Source: Cinnamomum chago
Taxonomy: Eukaryota; Streptophyta; Magnoliopsida; Laurales; Lauraceae
Length of the DNA stretch: 64,000 bases
Assembly (NCBI GenBank): GCA_038049695.1
Contig: CP142460.1
Location: 25,824,001 to 25,888,000 of the forward strand
Direction: 5' to 3'
Part shown: in pieces, positions 20,712 through 30,919 of the stretch
How positions within the stretch are numbered: the stretch's first letter is position 1
How the letters are laid out: every line of letters starts with the position of its first letter
Program-made: the position numbers and the translations under genes
Notes under the pieces: generated by a model
Told to the model about the DNA's origin: nothing
Database searches by the model: none
The model's input: the letters and a program-made list of their open reading frames with translations, nothing else

Positions 20712-22070
20712 TGTTGACAAGTCAGCTACTAATTAAATAGAGTTAGCATCAGTGACTACCTAATTGTGTTGTAGGCTGTTGTTACTAACTAAGGTCATGA
20801 TGGTCTGGTTGAGACAGACGTTAATCAATGATTAGTTATTAATCTCTAACTAATCCATCATCTGATTGTATATATATGAGACGATGCTGCTGTGATTATT
20901 GAGAAGCTTGTGGAATAAGAATATGTGTTCTCTTCTCTGTTCTCTCTCATCCAGTGGCGGACCCAGGATTTTTATTTGGGTGGGGATAAAATTTTGCTAG
21001 ACTTAATATTTGAAAAAAACAATTGCTAGACTTCGTTAAACTTTTTCACATTACCAAATAGCACCTACAAGTTCATCTTTAGAAAATGTCCAACTCGTGG
21101 AACTCAACTAGATGCATGATAACTATTGAAGATTAGGCAATGAAGAGGTTATGAATTATGATGTTAATCAAAAGTATTAAAAATCATTAGATGGATAAAA
21201 AAATTACTCTAACCTTAATTTTAGATACTGAAACTCACATTACCATATTTCGCTAAATCTATATGTCAAAATCAATGCCCAATGGAGATCGCTGCAAGTT
21301 AAGGTGAGTAAGTGTGTAAGAAAAAACTGTATACAAAAACATTTCGAGGACACCCATCCTTTCCCATTTTTCTTTCTCAAGCCTCCAACCTCTGGTTAAT
21401 GAGAGGGGAATTCTATCTTTGAGTCATAGCGGGGGTAAGAAGAGATGATAACGGGAATGGATTTGTTCTTCTTTGGAATTGTTGATACAATTAGATTTGA
21501 TGGTTTAAGGCTTAGGATTTGGATTAGGATTTAGGGATTTAGGGTTTTGAAATTGGATTTGGAGATTAAGCGTTCAAATTTCGGTATAGAGTGATTAGGA
21601 AGGATTATACTAGATATATTTGGCAAATGAAAATGCAGTAGTCTATATTATAAATAGGGAATAGCGACGAGGAGTACGATCGACAATCGGTGCAAAGGGA
21701 TTTTGGAAATAAGAGGTTGAAGAAGAGGGAGCGGTGTGTTGCCGCAATATTTTCTTTTCGTTTCTTTTTCTTACCAACAAAGCTTTACATATATGAGGCT
21801 ATCTTTAGACATATGTAGAGCGATAAGTTTAGACATGTGGAGCATACTGTAAGGCCCATTCAACTCTATGGGGATTTCAATTCCGACCTGGGGCAACTAC
21901 CCAGATTGCTTTAACTTAATTAAGTCCACCTCTACTCCAAGGCTCCATTCATTTGATAATTCTACAAAATATATATATATATATTGGATTTAATTTTGGA
22001 CCTGGGCCGTCAACCTAGGACGTCCCCTTCTCTCATCTTCTTCTTCTTATTATGTTCTTCTCTGCTAGTA
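20712..22070 (+). repeat. Copia LTR split by a hAT-like element (right end approximate)
   Basis: It starts TGTTGACAAGTCAGC directly after the RNase H frame. It has a TATA-like GTATATATATGAG near 20869 and resumes after the hAT-like insertion as TTCTTCTTCTTATTATG. No second copy of this LTR is in the window, so its right end is inferred. Confidence 0.65.
20952..22029. mobile_element. hAT-like non-autonomous element, copy 2
   Basis: Starts CAGTGGCGGACCCAGG and is flanked by a perfect 8-bp duplication CTCTCATC (20944-20951 and 22030-22037), the hAT signature. The right end GGACGTCCCCTT is a degraded inverse of the left. It is related to 11854-13954 and shows the unoccupied site for that copy's nested element. 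Confidence 0.85.
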
Positions 22071-22470
22071 GATCTGATAAGAGTGTAGGCTTCTGAGGCC
22101 TTTGGCCCGCCTTGAGCTCAGCCCATATATATTGATGGCAGGGCAGGGACAACCCTGGGTCCAGCCAGACACTATCCTTCAACAGCTCTAGGCATACATC
22201 ATTTGTTAAATATACTTTAGCTAGAAAATACTGCTCCTTCCTAAGATCGATTGTTTCTGGCAGATAGATTCATCTGTGTTGTACAAATTGTTTGATTTTT
22301 CAACAATCCATCAGGAGATTTGCACTGTAATGCGAGAATTACACACAAAGTGCACCGTAATAGTTCTTTTCTTTTTTCTCATTTTTACTCCAAATGTAGT
22401 CAAATGCCCAATCTTTTTTTCTTTCAATCAGCCGTTGTCAGGCCTTATCCTTCCTGATCTACTCCTCTGT

Positions 22471-22796
22471 TATGGCATCGAAACCTGCTCATCCTGTATC
22501 TTTGAATTTAAATGTACCAATTACACCTACTGGTCTTTCCTAATGCGGAATTTCCTTTTGGTAAGGGGGCTGTGGAAGATTGTAAGTGGTGTGACCAATA
22601 AACCTCCATCTGACAAGGCTAAAGAATTAGATGAGTGGGGAAAAAAAAGCGTAAGTTTTGACATGCATTTCAAACTCCATAGAGCCTTTCATTGGGGTTC
22701 ATTTAGCAAAATTGCAAAATCAGTTTCGGACTATTTAACTGGAGTGTACATCCAATCCAGAACTTTGCTAAGAGATATCAACTAGAGTTGATTCTT

Positions 22797-22827
<31 letters not shown>

Positions 22828-23030
22828 CTAGAGTTGATATTCGAAGGTGTTCAAAACTTTAAATTGATGATATAATATTGGGACCAACTTGCTTTAATAG
22901 ATCAACAATTCCCAAAAGCTGCAGTAAAAATATTTCAATAGCATCGAGAAGAAATTCGATTAGTTCAATTTCTTATGGCCCTTCCAAGCTTCATCTTGAA
23001 TTTGAACCTCTCTAAGGATCCATCCGGGGT
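22471..23030 (+). pseudogene. Copia gag N-terminal remnant
   Basis: ATG 22471 opens MASKPAHPVSLNLN. A neighbouring frame continues NYTYWSFLMRNFLLVRGLWK, IVSGVTNKPPSDKAKELDEW and, after a further shift, YLTGVYIQS, YWDQLALIDQQ and REEIRLVQFLMAL. These are copia gag motifs in the right order with several frameshifts. A short A-rich insertion near 22787-22840 is flanked by a duplicated ACTAGAGTTGAT. It lies downstream of an LTR that also follows an RNase H domain, so two copies of one element may share that LTR. Confidence 0.8.
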
Positions 23031-23679
23031 GGCTCGACCATAAGGCAAAAAAAATCCTTGCTTTAGGCGCCCCCCCGCCCCCACCAAGGCCCCATAGTAT
23101 TACATCCTATTTAAGTTATTTTTTTACATTCTAAAAATAAGCAATTTTCATATATTTTTTTTCACCCAAAAAAATTAGGCTTCATGATAGTAATTAGTAT
23201 CACATCTCACTACCATTTTTTTCACATTTCAAAAAATATTAAAGCAACTGTCATCCTTATTTTTCTCTACACAGTGTCCTTTTAAATTCCAACAGATCTC
23301 AACCTCCTTGCTAAATCACCAGTGAGGTTTTTCAAATGAACGTTTTTCTTATAGATTAAAGTTTCTCTTGCCATATTAAAACGTCTCTACCAAAAACTCA
23401 ATACCCACCAACGCTTTTCCATTTAGGTACTCTTATCTCTCTCACCCTCTCTATCTCTATCATAGATTGTCTTTCTCTGTAATAACTTATTTTTATTATT
23501 TCAAAAGCAATCTTCTTTAAGGATTTACTAGTTTGGTTCTATCTTCTTTTTTTTTTATAATATATGTGGATATATTTTGATAATATATGTGGGTGTTTTT
23601 CATTATATATTTTTGATAACACGTGGTTTTAGCGAAATCTATTCATGTGGGTCCTTAGCAGATCGGTTGTATTGAGGTA
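23031..23679. other. Interval with no gene seen
   Basis: AT-rich DNA with a C-rich run near 23071-23083 and long T runs; no frame or repeat could be assigned. Confidence 0.5.
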
Positions 23680-24112
23680 AGGGTGTAAACTTGGCCGGGC
23701 CGCCAGCATGAAAATAACTGCGCAGTGCTGGCCAAGGTGCCCTGTGTCGCGGCCCGGCCCGGCCCAACTTTTTATATAAAAAATGCATCTTTTATATAAA
23801 TAAAATAGAAAAGTTAAAATAATTAGAGTTTTGTTTTTGTTTGTAAATTATAATCAATATTTGTGTATTTATTTTAATAGTTATAACTTTGTTTCAAGTT
23901 GAGAACCTTAAAAGTCAATAAACCCTCTTGGTTTAAATAAAAAATTTATAAAAAAATAGGCAAAGGCATATGGGCTTGCCCATGGGCAGCACAGCACAGC
24001 ACAGCGTGACCAAAGCCGTGCTGGGCCGACCCCAGCCAACCTGGGCGCAGCACAGGCCAGGCACGGCTGGGCCGGCCTCAAAGTGCCGGCACACAGCCCA
24101 GTTTACACCCCT
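23680..24112. mobile_element. hAT-like MITE rich in GGCCCGGCC
   Basis: The left end AGGGTGTAAACTTGGCCGGG pairs with a right end whose reverse complement is AGGGGTGTAAACTGGGCTG. Both subterminal regions are GC-rich (CGGCCCGGCCC, GGCCGGCCTC) around an AT-rich core. No matching 8-bp flank was found. The ends resemble the MITE at 10745. Confidence 0.65.
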
Positions 24113-25749
24113 CATTAAGCTATAAAGCTGTTTGTGAATTTGTGTTTTTTTTTTTTTGTAAAGTCAAGTGAACAGACGATCTGGACTCTTTCAAACCATC
24201 TCATATTATCCTTCCATTTCTTGTGTGCTCTTTTTTTTTTTTTTTTTACACTCTTCCGAACAATAACAATTATAGCTTTATCTATCCTATCACATATCAA
24301 TTTTTCTAGGAAGCTAAGAAGACAATATGATATTTGATTTTATAATGACACTTTTATGATGTCAGAAAAGATGTGGTTCTTTTATTTTCTTAAAAAATAT
24401 CCTTGAATGTTCTTCTTTTTAAGTACTTTTTTCAATAATGCACTCACTTACATCTCTGCACTTGCTTCATTAAAGGCTGCAATTTGCTCTTAGAATTCAA
24501 CCCAAATTGAGTCATATCGACTGATATGTAAAAGGTGTTTGGAAGGTTTATGCTGCAAAGTAGAAAAAATATATATATATATATATATATTTTAGATTCT
24601 TTTCTTAACATCCTTAAATATTCTTTTTCCCTTCTTTTATATATATATTGCTTTTTTCAAGAATGTAATTACATACATCGTTGCGTATGCTTTATTAAGA
24701 GTTGAGATTATGGTAGTTTTAGAAGTTAGCCCACGTCGAGTCATGAAGAATATATATGCAAAGGTTCTTGCCATACCTTATATCAAAATTTCATGGATTT
24801 ATCCCAAATATAATCATATTCAAAGTTGAAGCTCCATTCCCCAACCTTAGGAACACCTTAAAAAACTCTTTTCTTCATGCAATCCACAGCTTTACGCCTT
24901 TACTTATCTTCATTACTTATCTTTATTTGCCGCTTTCTTAGCCTCAGCTTTTCCTTGAATAATGTTTGTTTTCACCAATTGCCGCTACCAAGATTCCTTA
25001 TGTGTCTAATATAACTCACCATTTTCATATTTCAATTGAATTGGCTCAGTTACTGATCTTCCTTTGGATGCTGTTAACTTGTCTTCATTTAAATCCCACT
25101 GCCTCATCATTCATTCACTTCCTAAGTAGTTAATAGGTAGCCAACTCTTAACAAAAACATTTAACATCAATAGCATATGTTGCTTTGTAAAATTCTCCTG
25201 AGGATTACTTTAAAATCCTTGAAATTTTTTTCTCTCGACGTACTCTTAGTTACTTTTGAAGTTCTTTTTAACAAATCTTTATATAAAAATATTCAAATCT
25301 GACCTGCATGGGTTCCAAGTAAAGTCAAAATTAAAATTAGAATTGAGATTTTTTTTAGCAAAATCCAAACCAACGAAGTGGAATCAAGCTTTTTTTGTTT
25401 ATAGCAATTAGATAGATGACACTTGTCAATCATTTGTGACTACTCCCTATTTCTAAACTATCATATTTTTATGCCATCTGTTATTATCCTTTTTGTGTGA
25501 TAGTTTAGATGTGTGGCATTTGGAATCAAAGCTTTTTGTATATCAATTGAATAGATGACACTTGTCAGTTTACGACTCTCTTGGTTTACAAATAGGGGAT
25601 ACTCTCCCATTTCACTCAAAACACTCCCTCATCTTTAAGTATTAGTCTCCCACTCTCACCTATAATTTATTTTATTTTCTTAAAAAAATTAGTATAATTG
25701 TATTTCCCATATTGAGCTGAGCTAGGGTTGCGTAAGTCCATTTTTAAAT
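24113..25749. other. Interval with no gene seen
   Basis: AT-rich DNA with T runs (24145, 24231) and a TA microsatellite near 24570-24590. GATAGATGACACTTGTCA occurs near 25410 and again near 25552 in related surroundings. No coding signal. Confidence 0.5.
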
Positions 25750-25779
25750 CTACACTACTAGAATTTCACGTATTGGCGG

Positions 25780-25851
25780 AGGAAAAGGCGGGCGGTCGCA
25801 AAAGCTACCATTAGCGACCGCCAAAGGCGGCTGCAATAGCGGTCGCTAAAA
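25780..25851. repeat. Left subterminal repeats of CACTA element 1
   Basis: Short inverted and direct copies of GGCGGTCGCA / AGCGACCGCC / AGCGGTCGCTAAAAG. In CACTA elements such motifs bind the element-encoded regulatory protein; that role is inferred here. Confidence 0.75.
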
Positions 25852-25869
25852 GTCTTTAATCCCCCCAAA

Positions 25870-26219
25870 ACATACTTCTTCCCTCTTCACTTCAGTTTTT
25901 CCTTCCCACCCTTTTTCCCCTCCCGCGCTCTGCCCTCCCGCAGCACCAGTGACGCCACCGCCAGAGCAGCCACCGGTTCTCTCTCTCTCTCTCTCTCTCG
26001 CCCTCGCTCTGGCCTCCCGCCGCACCAGCGACGCCACAGCCGGAGCAGCCATCGGTTCTCCCTCTCTCTCTATTTCTCTCTCTCGCTCTCTCTCCCTCCC
26101 TCCCTCTTCCTCTCGCTCTGCACTATGCCCTCGCTCCCGCGCGCCGGAGCCGTTGCTGACGAGGTGCTAGAACAGCTCCCCTTCTCCGAAATCCTCTCCA
26201 TTTTGCTGCGGCCAAATAG
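25870..26219 (+). promoter_or_regulatory. GC-rich, CT-repeat leader exon of CACTA element 1
   Basis: A GC-rich island with two CT microsatellites (25980-25999, 26060-26130) and a duplicated CCCGC(C/A)GCACCAG block ends at a good splice donor (GCGGCCAAATA/GTAAGTGATA). A similar GC-rich first exon with methylation-sensitive control is known from maize Spm. It may be a non-coding leader; a short frame from the ATG near 26125 has no recognised product. Confidence 0.5.
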
Positions 26220-26854
26220 TAAGTGATATGAATCCACCCCAGGCTCTACTAGTTCAAGCTACTGTTTCCATGTCTAAATGAGTTAAATGTAGATTGGAGA
26301 TGAATGTTTCTTCTTCGGTTAAACCTACCTGGATGGGTTATTTTCTTTGGGCAGCATTTCTTCAATTCTATCTACACATTTGACACCAATTTTGACTTTA
26401 GGTCCTGTCTAAATTGGCTGATCATCCATTTGCATTAATCTTGTAGATTGGCCGATTGGGCCATTTAGGTAGTGCTGCCATTGGATTGTGTCAGATTTTA
26501 TATCTTTGGGGACCTTGATTTTTTCAAGCAAGATTAGTACTCAATATATTTGGGCAGAGAAAAAGAAAAATTGTGAGTCCGATCAAGGTGATCGATTGGC
26601 CCCATCCTCTGATAGCTTCTGAGCTCTCTCTTTTTCTTTTGGTGGGGCTGAGCTTTCTCGTTATAGAAAGTATACAACTTCAAAATCCCTTGATTTCAGG
26701 GATTATCCTAATCTTAGATGATTATACAAAGATTGCAAGAGAACTACACACATGTGGGACCCAATCTTTTGTGGGTCCCAATCACACTATAATACTCCCT
26801 CCCTCTTTTAAATTGATGATGTCAGATCAACCAGCATCAAGTTGCCAACAAAAA

Positions 26855-27075
26855 AGTGATGTTTCACACAAGGAAGAGTTTTGATCAATATGTCTTCTAC
26901 TTGAAGATTGGCAATCACATGAGGAAATGCAATTTGCTTGTTATCAAAGGCTTCATGAAGCTAGTGGCAGTTAACTTCCATACACTTCGGTCTTTTTGTG
27001 AAACACAGGATTTGCAACAATTTTGATGATGCCTGTATAGTCAGAATGCAGAGGAGTAGCAACTTGACTACCTTG
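26855..27075 (-). pseudogene. Copia RNase H remnant inside CACTA element 1
   Basis: The minus strand reads HSDYTGIIKIVANPVFHKKT, then, after a frame change, LHEAFDNKQIAFPHVIANLQ and VEDILIKTLPCVKHH, the C-terminal half of a copia RNase H. It is a small, decayed insertion or captured piece. Confidence 0.7.
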
Positions 27076-27099
27076 TCTCGCACTTTTTAGTGACTAATG

Positions 27100-27762
27100 G
27101 TCATTACACTATTTATTTACTTACTTTTTATTTTTCTTTCTTTTGACATGGTAACTAAAACTTCATTAGATGGAAAAGGCTAATACAAGAAAGCAAAATC
27201 GAACATATAAATAATGGGTGATTGCCTTTTCAGATTCATGACCCCTAAGATTTTCAAATTAGAAGTCTGCTATGTATTTAGGAAACTACATGTATTTTTC
27301 ATATTTGTGCCCCAATATATTTTTTTTCTAAATAGTGGCCCCCCTAAGGAAGAATTTTTGGGCCCGCCCCAGCATATATGAATCTACTCGTTTGATATCC
27401 AAATGAAACCTATAGAAAATCAAATACATGCTTATGGAGAAAAGAACTTCTCTACTTTTCTCTTCTAAATGAAACCCAAAAGAAAAAATACATTTTTCTA
27501 GAGAAAAATAATTTCTTTTCTGCTGCTTTTCTAAAAAGAAATCGGCTTTTCTAAGAGTTTTGCAGGTATGCTTCACCCGTCTTCCTTAGCTAGAGATTGC
27601 TCACTTTATGCATAGAAGAAATTTCTTCAAGCCTCTGGTTGTTTAATAAAGTTTTTTTTTTCTTTTTAAACATTTGCATGCTAATGAAATCTAAGGAGAC
27701 TGTGACCAGTTGTTGCTCAGCTGGTTTGAGAGAGAGAGAGAGACCAGTTGTTGCTCAGCTGG

Positions 27763-27800
<38 letters not shown>

Positions 27801-28640
27801 CTAAGGGTAACAAAATAATTTTAGGTGCCTGATTAGAACTAGGTCTTAATATATAGGAGGATGACTGCAACAGAGGTAGCCAACATCAACAAGATGTTTC
27901 CAAAAAAAAAAAAAAGAGATCGTAACAAGGTAGCTACTAGGGATAATTTTTAGTAGAAAGAAATGGCTAGAAGTTGGAGAGGGTTTGGATGAAGAAATCC
28001 TTTTAACCTCTTTAGTAAAAAGAAATCCATGTTGGGGGAACTGGTTTGAATTGAATGGCTTGGATATTGTGTTTTTCACTTGTGTTGGGTTAATTAATGG
28101 TACAAACAAACTTAGAACTGCTATAGATGGTTTTGTAATTGAAGATTTCATTGGTTGTGAACCTTCCACTGCAACTTTTATTCATTTGCATGCATTAGTG
28201 AACCTTAGACCCGTTCGAGAATTGTGTACGACATCTGTTCAGTAATCCTTGACGCGACGGATTGGGTCTTTGACTAGATTCGTTGATGTTGTAATGTACA
28301 CTCGAACTTCGTCATATGCGATTCTTGAATTGTCCAGTTCGGACAGTTTGAGAATGCAATTATCCATCTTATACTCAATAGCTCATGCAAGTCCGATGTT
28401 AGATAGAGTCTCGGTTGATGTCCCATTGTTCTCTAGGTACATACATAGGTACGACTGATGTTATATCTGTGTCGTGTACTTGGAGAACCACGCGGACATG
28501 CTGCCAAAATTTTGTCTGACTAGGGGACGAAGCATTCGAGTTGTTGAGTGCAAGTTGGATCGTGCATTCTCGAATGGGATAGGACTAACCACCCTGTAGT
28601 AAGGAGTTTGCAGTTTATGGATAGGTGACTTGCATGATGC
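27100..28640. other. CACTA element 1 interior with no recognised gene
   Basis: AT-rich intron-like sequence. A 35-bp unit (GACCAGTTGTTGCTCAGCTG plus a GA run) is duplicated at 27702-27798. Open frames at 27846-28245 on both strands show no known motif. Confidence 0.5.
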
Positions 28641-28700
28641 ACGGTATCTTGGGCTAATTGTACTTGCTCATTTTAGATTTCCACGGAAATAGTTACCGAG

Positions 28701-28900
28701 ATGGACAAGAGTTGGATTGATTTACCGAATAGGATGTCTAGGGAATATATGGAGGGGATTAACCAGTTCATGGAATTTACCAATGGGTTTGACAATGAGT
28801 TCATCAGTTGTCCATGTAGAAAATGTGTGAATCAGTATTATTACAGAAGAGAGTTTGTCTGAGAGCATTTGATTCTAAACGGATTCTTGAAGAAAAGCAG
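28701..28900 (+). pseudogene. CACTA transposase-associated domain with in-frame stop
   Basis: ATG 28701 opens MDKSWIDLPNRMSREYMEGI, followed by QFMEFTNGFDNEFISCPCRK and CVNQ, which matches the transposase-associated domain (PF13963) at the N-terminus of CACTA TNP2 proteins, including the CPCxKC cysteines. Codon 54 is TGA (28860-28862) just before EHLILNGF, which continues the domain, so CGA to TGA decay is likely. The rest of the transposase is replaced by the tandem array. Confidence 0.85.
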
Positions 28901-30260
28901 CCTCCGGGCGCCCAAAACGAGTAAACGGGCTCCGTTGCCCATGAAACTTGACGGGTACGGTTCCGTAGTCATTCCTGACTTGTAGGAACTGACAGAACGA
29001 GATTCTGACTCCTAGATTGTTCGTAGAGTTGAAACGTATGTTTAATTTAAAACTTAAAAAACTAGCCTCCGGGCGCCCAAAATGAGCAAATGGGTTCTGT
29101 TGCTCGTGAAACTTGACGGGCACGGGTCTGTAGTCATTCCTAACTAGCAGGAACTGACAGAACGATATTCTGACTCCCGGATTGCTCGTAGAGTTGAAAC
29201 GTATGTTTAACCTAAAACTTAGGAAACTACCCACCGGGCGCCCAAAACGAGCAAACGGGCTCCGTTGCCCGTGAAACTTGACGGACATGGGCTCGTAGTC
29301 ATTCCTGACTTACAGGAACTGACAGAACAAGATTCCGATTCCCGAATTTCCCGTAGAGTTGGAACAAGATTTCGATTCCCGAATTGCTCGTAGAGTTGAA
29401 ATGTAAGTTTAACTTAAAACCTTAACTTAAAACTTGGGAAACTAGCCTCCGGGTGCCTAAAAGGAGCAAACGGGCTCCATTGCCGGTGAAACTTGAAGGG
29501 CACAGATCTGTAGCCATTCCTTACTAGCAAGAACTGACAGAACTAGATTCCGACTCTCGGATTGCTCGTAGAGTTGAAACGTAGGTTTAACTTAAAACTT
29601 AGGAAACTAGCTACGGGTCGCCCAAAACGAGCAACCGGTTTCCGTTGCCCATGAAACTTGACAGGCATGGGCCCGTAGTCATTTCTGACTTGTAAGAACT
29701 ATCGGAACAAGATTCCGACTCCCGGATTGCTCATAGAGTTGAAACGTTGATTTAACTTAAAACCTTAACTTAAAACTTAGGAAACTAGCCTCCGGGTGCC
29801 CAAAATGAGCAAACAGGCTCTGTTGCCCGTGAAACTTGATAGGCACGAGCCCGTAGTCATTCCTGACTTATAAGAACCGACGGAATGAGATTCCAACTCC
29901 CGGATTGCTCGTAGAGTTGAAACGTAGATTTAACTTAAAACTTAGGAAACTAGCCACCAGGCGCCCAAAAAGAGCAAACGGACTCCGTTGCGCTTGAAAC
30001 TTGACGGGCACGGGCCCGTAGTCATTCCTGACTTGCAGGAACTGATGGAACGAGATTTCGACTCCCGGATTACTCGTAGAGTTAAAACGTAGGTTTAAAT
30101 TTCAATTTAGAAAACTAGAATCCGGACGCCCAAAACGAGCAAATGGGCTCCGGTGCCCGTGAAACTTGACGGGCACGGGCCCGTAGTCATTCCTAACTTA
30201 CAGGATCACCATTAACGAGATTCCAACTTCCGGATTGCTCGTAGAATTGAAACGTATGTT
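28890..30260. repeat. Tandem array of ~167-bp units in CACTA element 1
   Basis: Eight diverged units, each with CCTCCGGGCGCCCAAAACGA, GTGAAACTTGACGGGCACGG, GTAGTCATTCCTGACTTG.AGGAACTGAC and GGATTGCTCGTAGAGTTGAA. Starts fall near 28902, 29065, 29231, 29445, 29612, 29788, 29955 and 30119, so spacing is 163-176 bp except for a 214-bp step caused by an internal duplication in unit 3. An open minus-strand frame spans about two and a half units (28875-29288) but is not evidence of coding by itself. Confidence 0.9.
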
Positions 30261-30609
30261 TAAATTTCTAAATTTTAATTTTAATTCTTACTTTTTTTAT
30301 ATTTAGTATAAATTACCAATTTTTATAATTAACTGTTAATATTTATTTTCCTTTTTGTGTTTTGGTTTGAAAGCATCGGATCCATCACGGCACCCTATAC
30401 AGACAATATGTTTTTTTTGTCGTTTTTTTTTTCTGTAATTGTAATGGATTTTATTTGTTGAAACTTTTGTAATGTTTTTAATATCATTAATATAAAACTC
30501 TCTTTTGTTATTAGTAATTTTTAACTGATGGCAGTTGTTGTATATAATATATTTAGGTACAGGTATAAAAAACAGGAAGAAAAATTGAGAAATTAGAATA
30601 ATATTTAAA

Positions 30610-30916
30610 AAAATTTGGTTTTAGCGACCGCCAATAAAGTAACTATTAGCGACCGCTATGGCGGCCGCTAATAGTTTTAAAATTTAAAAAAAATTGAAAA
30701 AATTTTAAGTATTAGCGACCGCTATGGCGGCCGCAAATGGTCTTAAAAAAAATTTAAAAAAATATTAGCGACTTTTGCGACTGCCACTTTTTGCGACGAA
30801 ATAATTGCGTCGTTCTCTTGGCGGTCGGTGGACGGTCGCTAAAGAGTATTAGCGACCGCCTCCACACTTTTAGCGACGGCTTTTGATGATCGCTAAAAGT
30901 CCTTTTTCTAGTAGTG
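30610..30916. repeat. Right subterminal repeats of CACTA element 1
   Basis: At least six copies of TTAGCGACCGC or its inverse, plus a GCGGCCGC-type palindrome. The array mirrors the left end and runs to the terminal TTCTAGTAGTG. Confidence 0.8.
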
Positions 30917-30919
30917 CTA

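Larger units (their letters stand above)
25753..30916 (+). mobile_element. CACTA (En/Spm-type) element, complete ends
   Basis: It starts CACTACTAGAA and ends with the exact inverse TTCTAGTAGTG. The flanking trinucleotides are CTA on both sides (25750-25752 and 30917-30919), the expected 3-bp target duplication. Subterminal repeats of AGCGACCGCC/GGCGGTCGCT sit inside both ends. Inside are a GC-rich leader, a copia RNase H remnant, a broken transposase-associated domain and an eight-unit tandem array. No TNP2 transposase core was recognised, so it is probably non-autonomous. Confidence 0.9.

Noticed and set aside
22276..22785. 169-codon ORF as a host gene
   Set aside because: Its recognisable part (NYTYWSFLMRNFL) is copia gag; the N-terminal half is a frame-shifted or non-coding read-through.
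23680..24112. GC-rich island as a CpG-island promoter
   Set aside because: The high GC parts are the inverted subterminal repeats of a MITE with AGGGGTGTAAAC ends.
28875..29288. 137-codon minus-strand ORF with a repeated peptide
   Set aside because: It covers tandem repeat units and closes in the third; unit lengths are not multiples of three throughout, so it is not called as a gene, though it is mentioned in the array entry.
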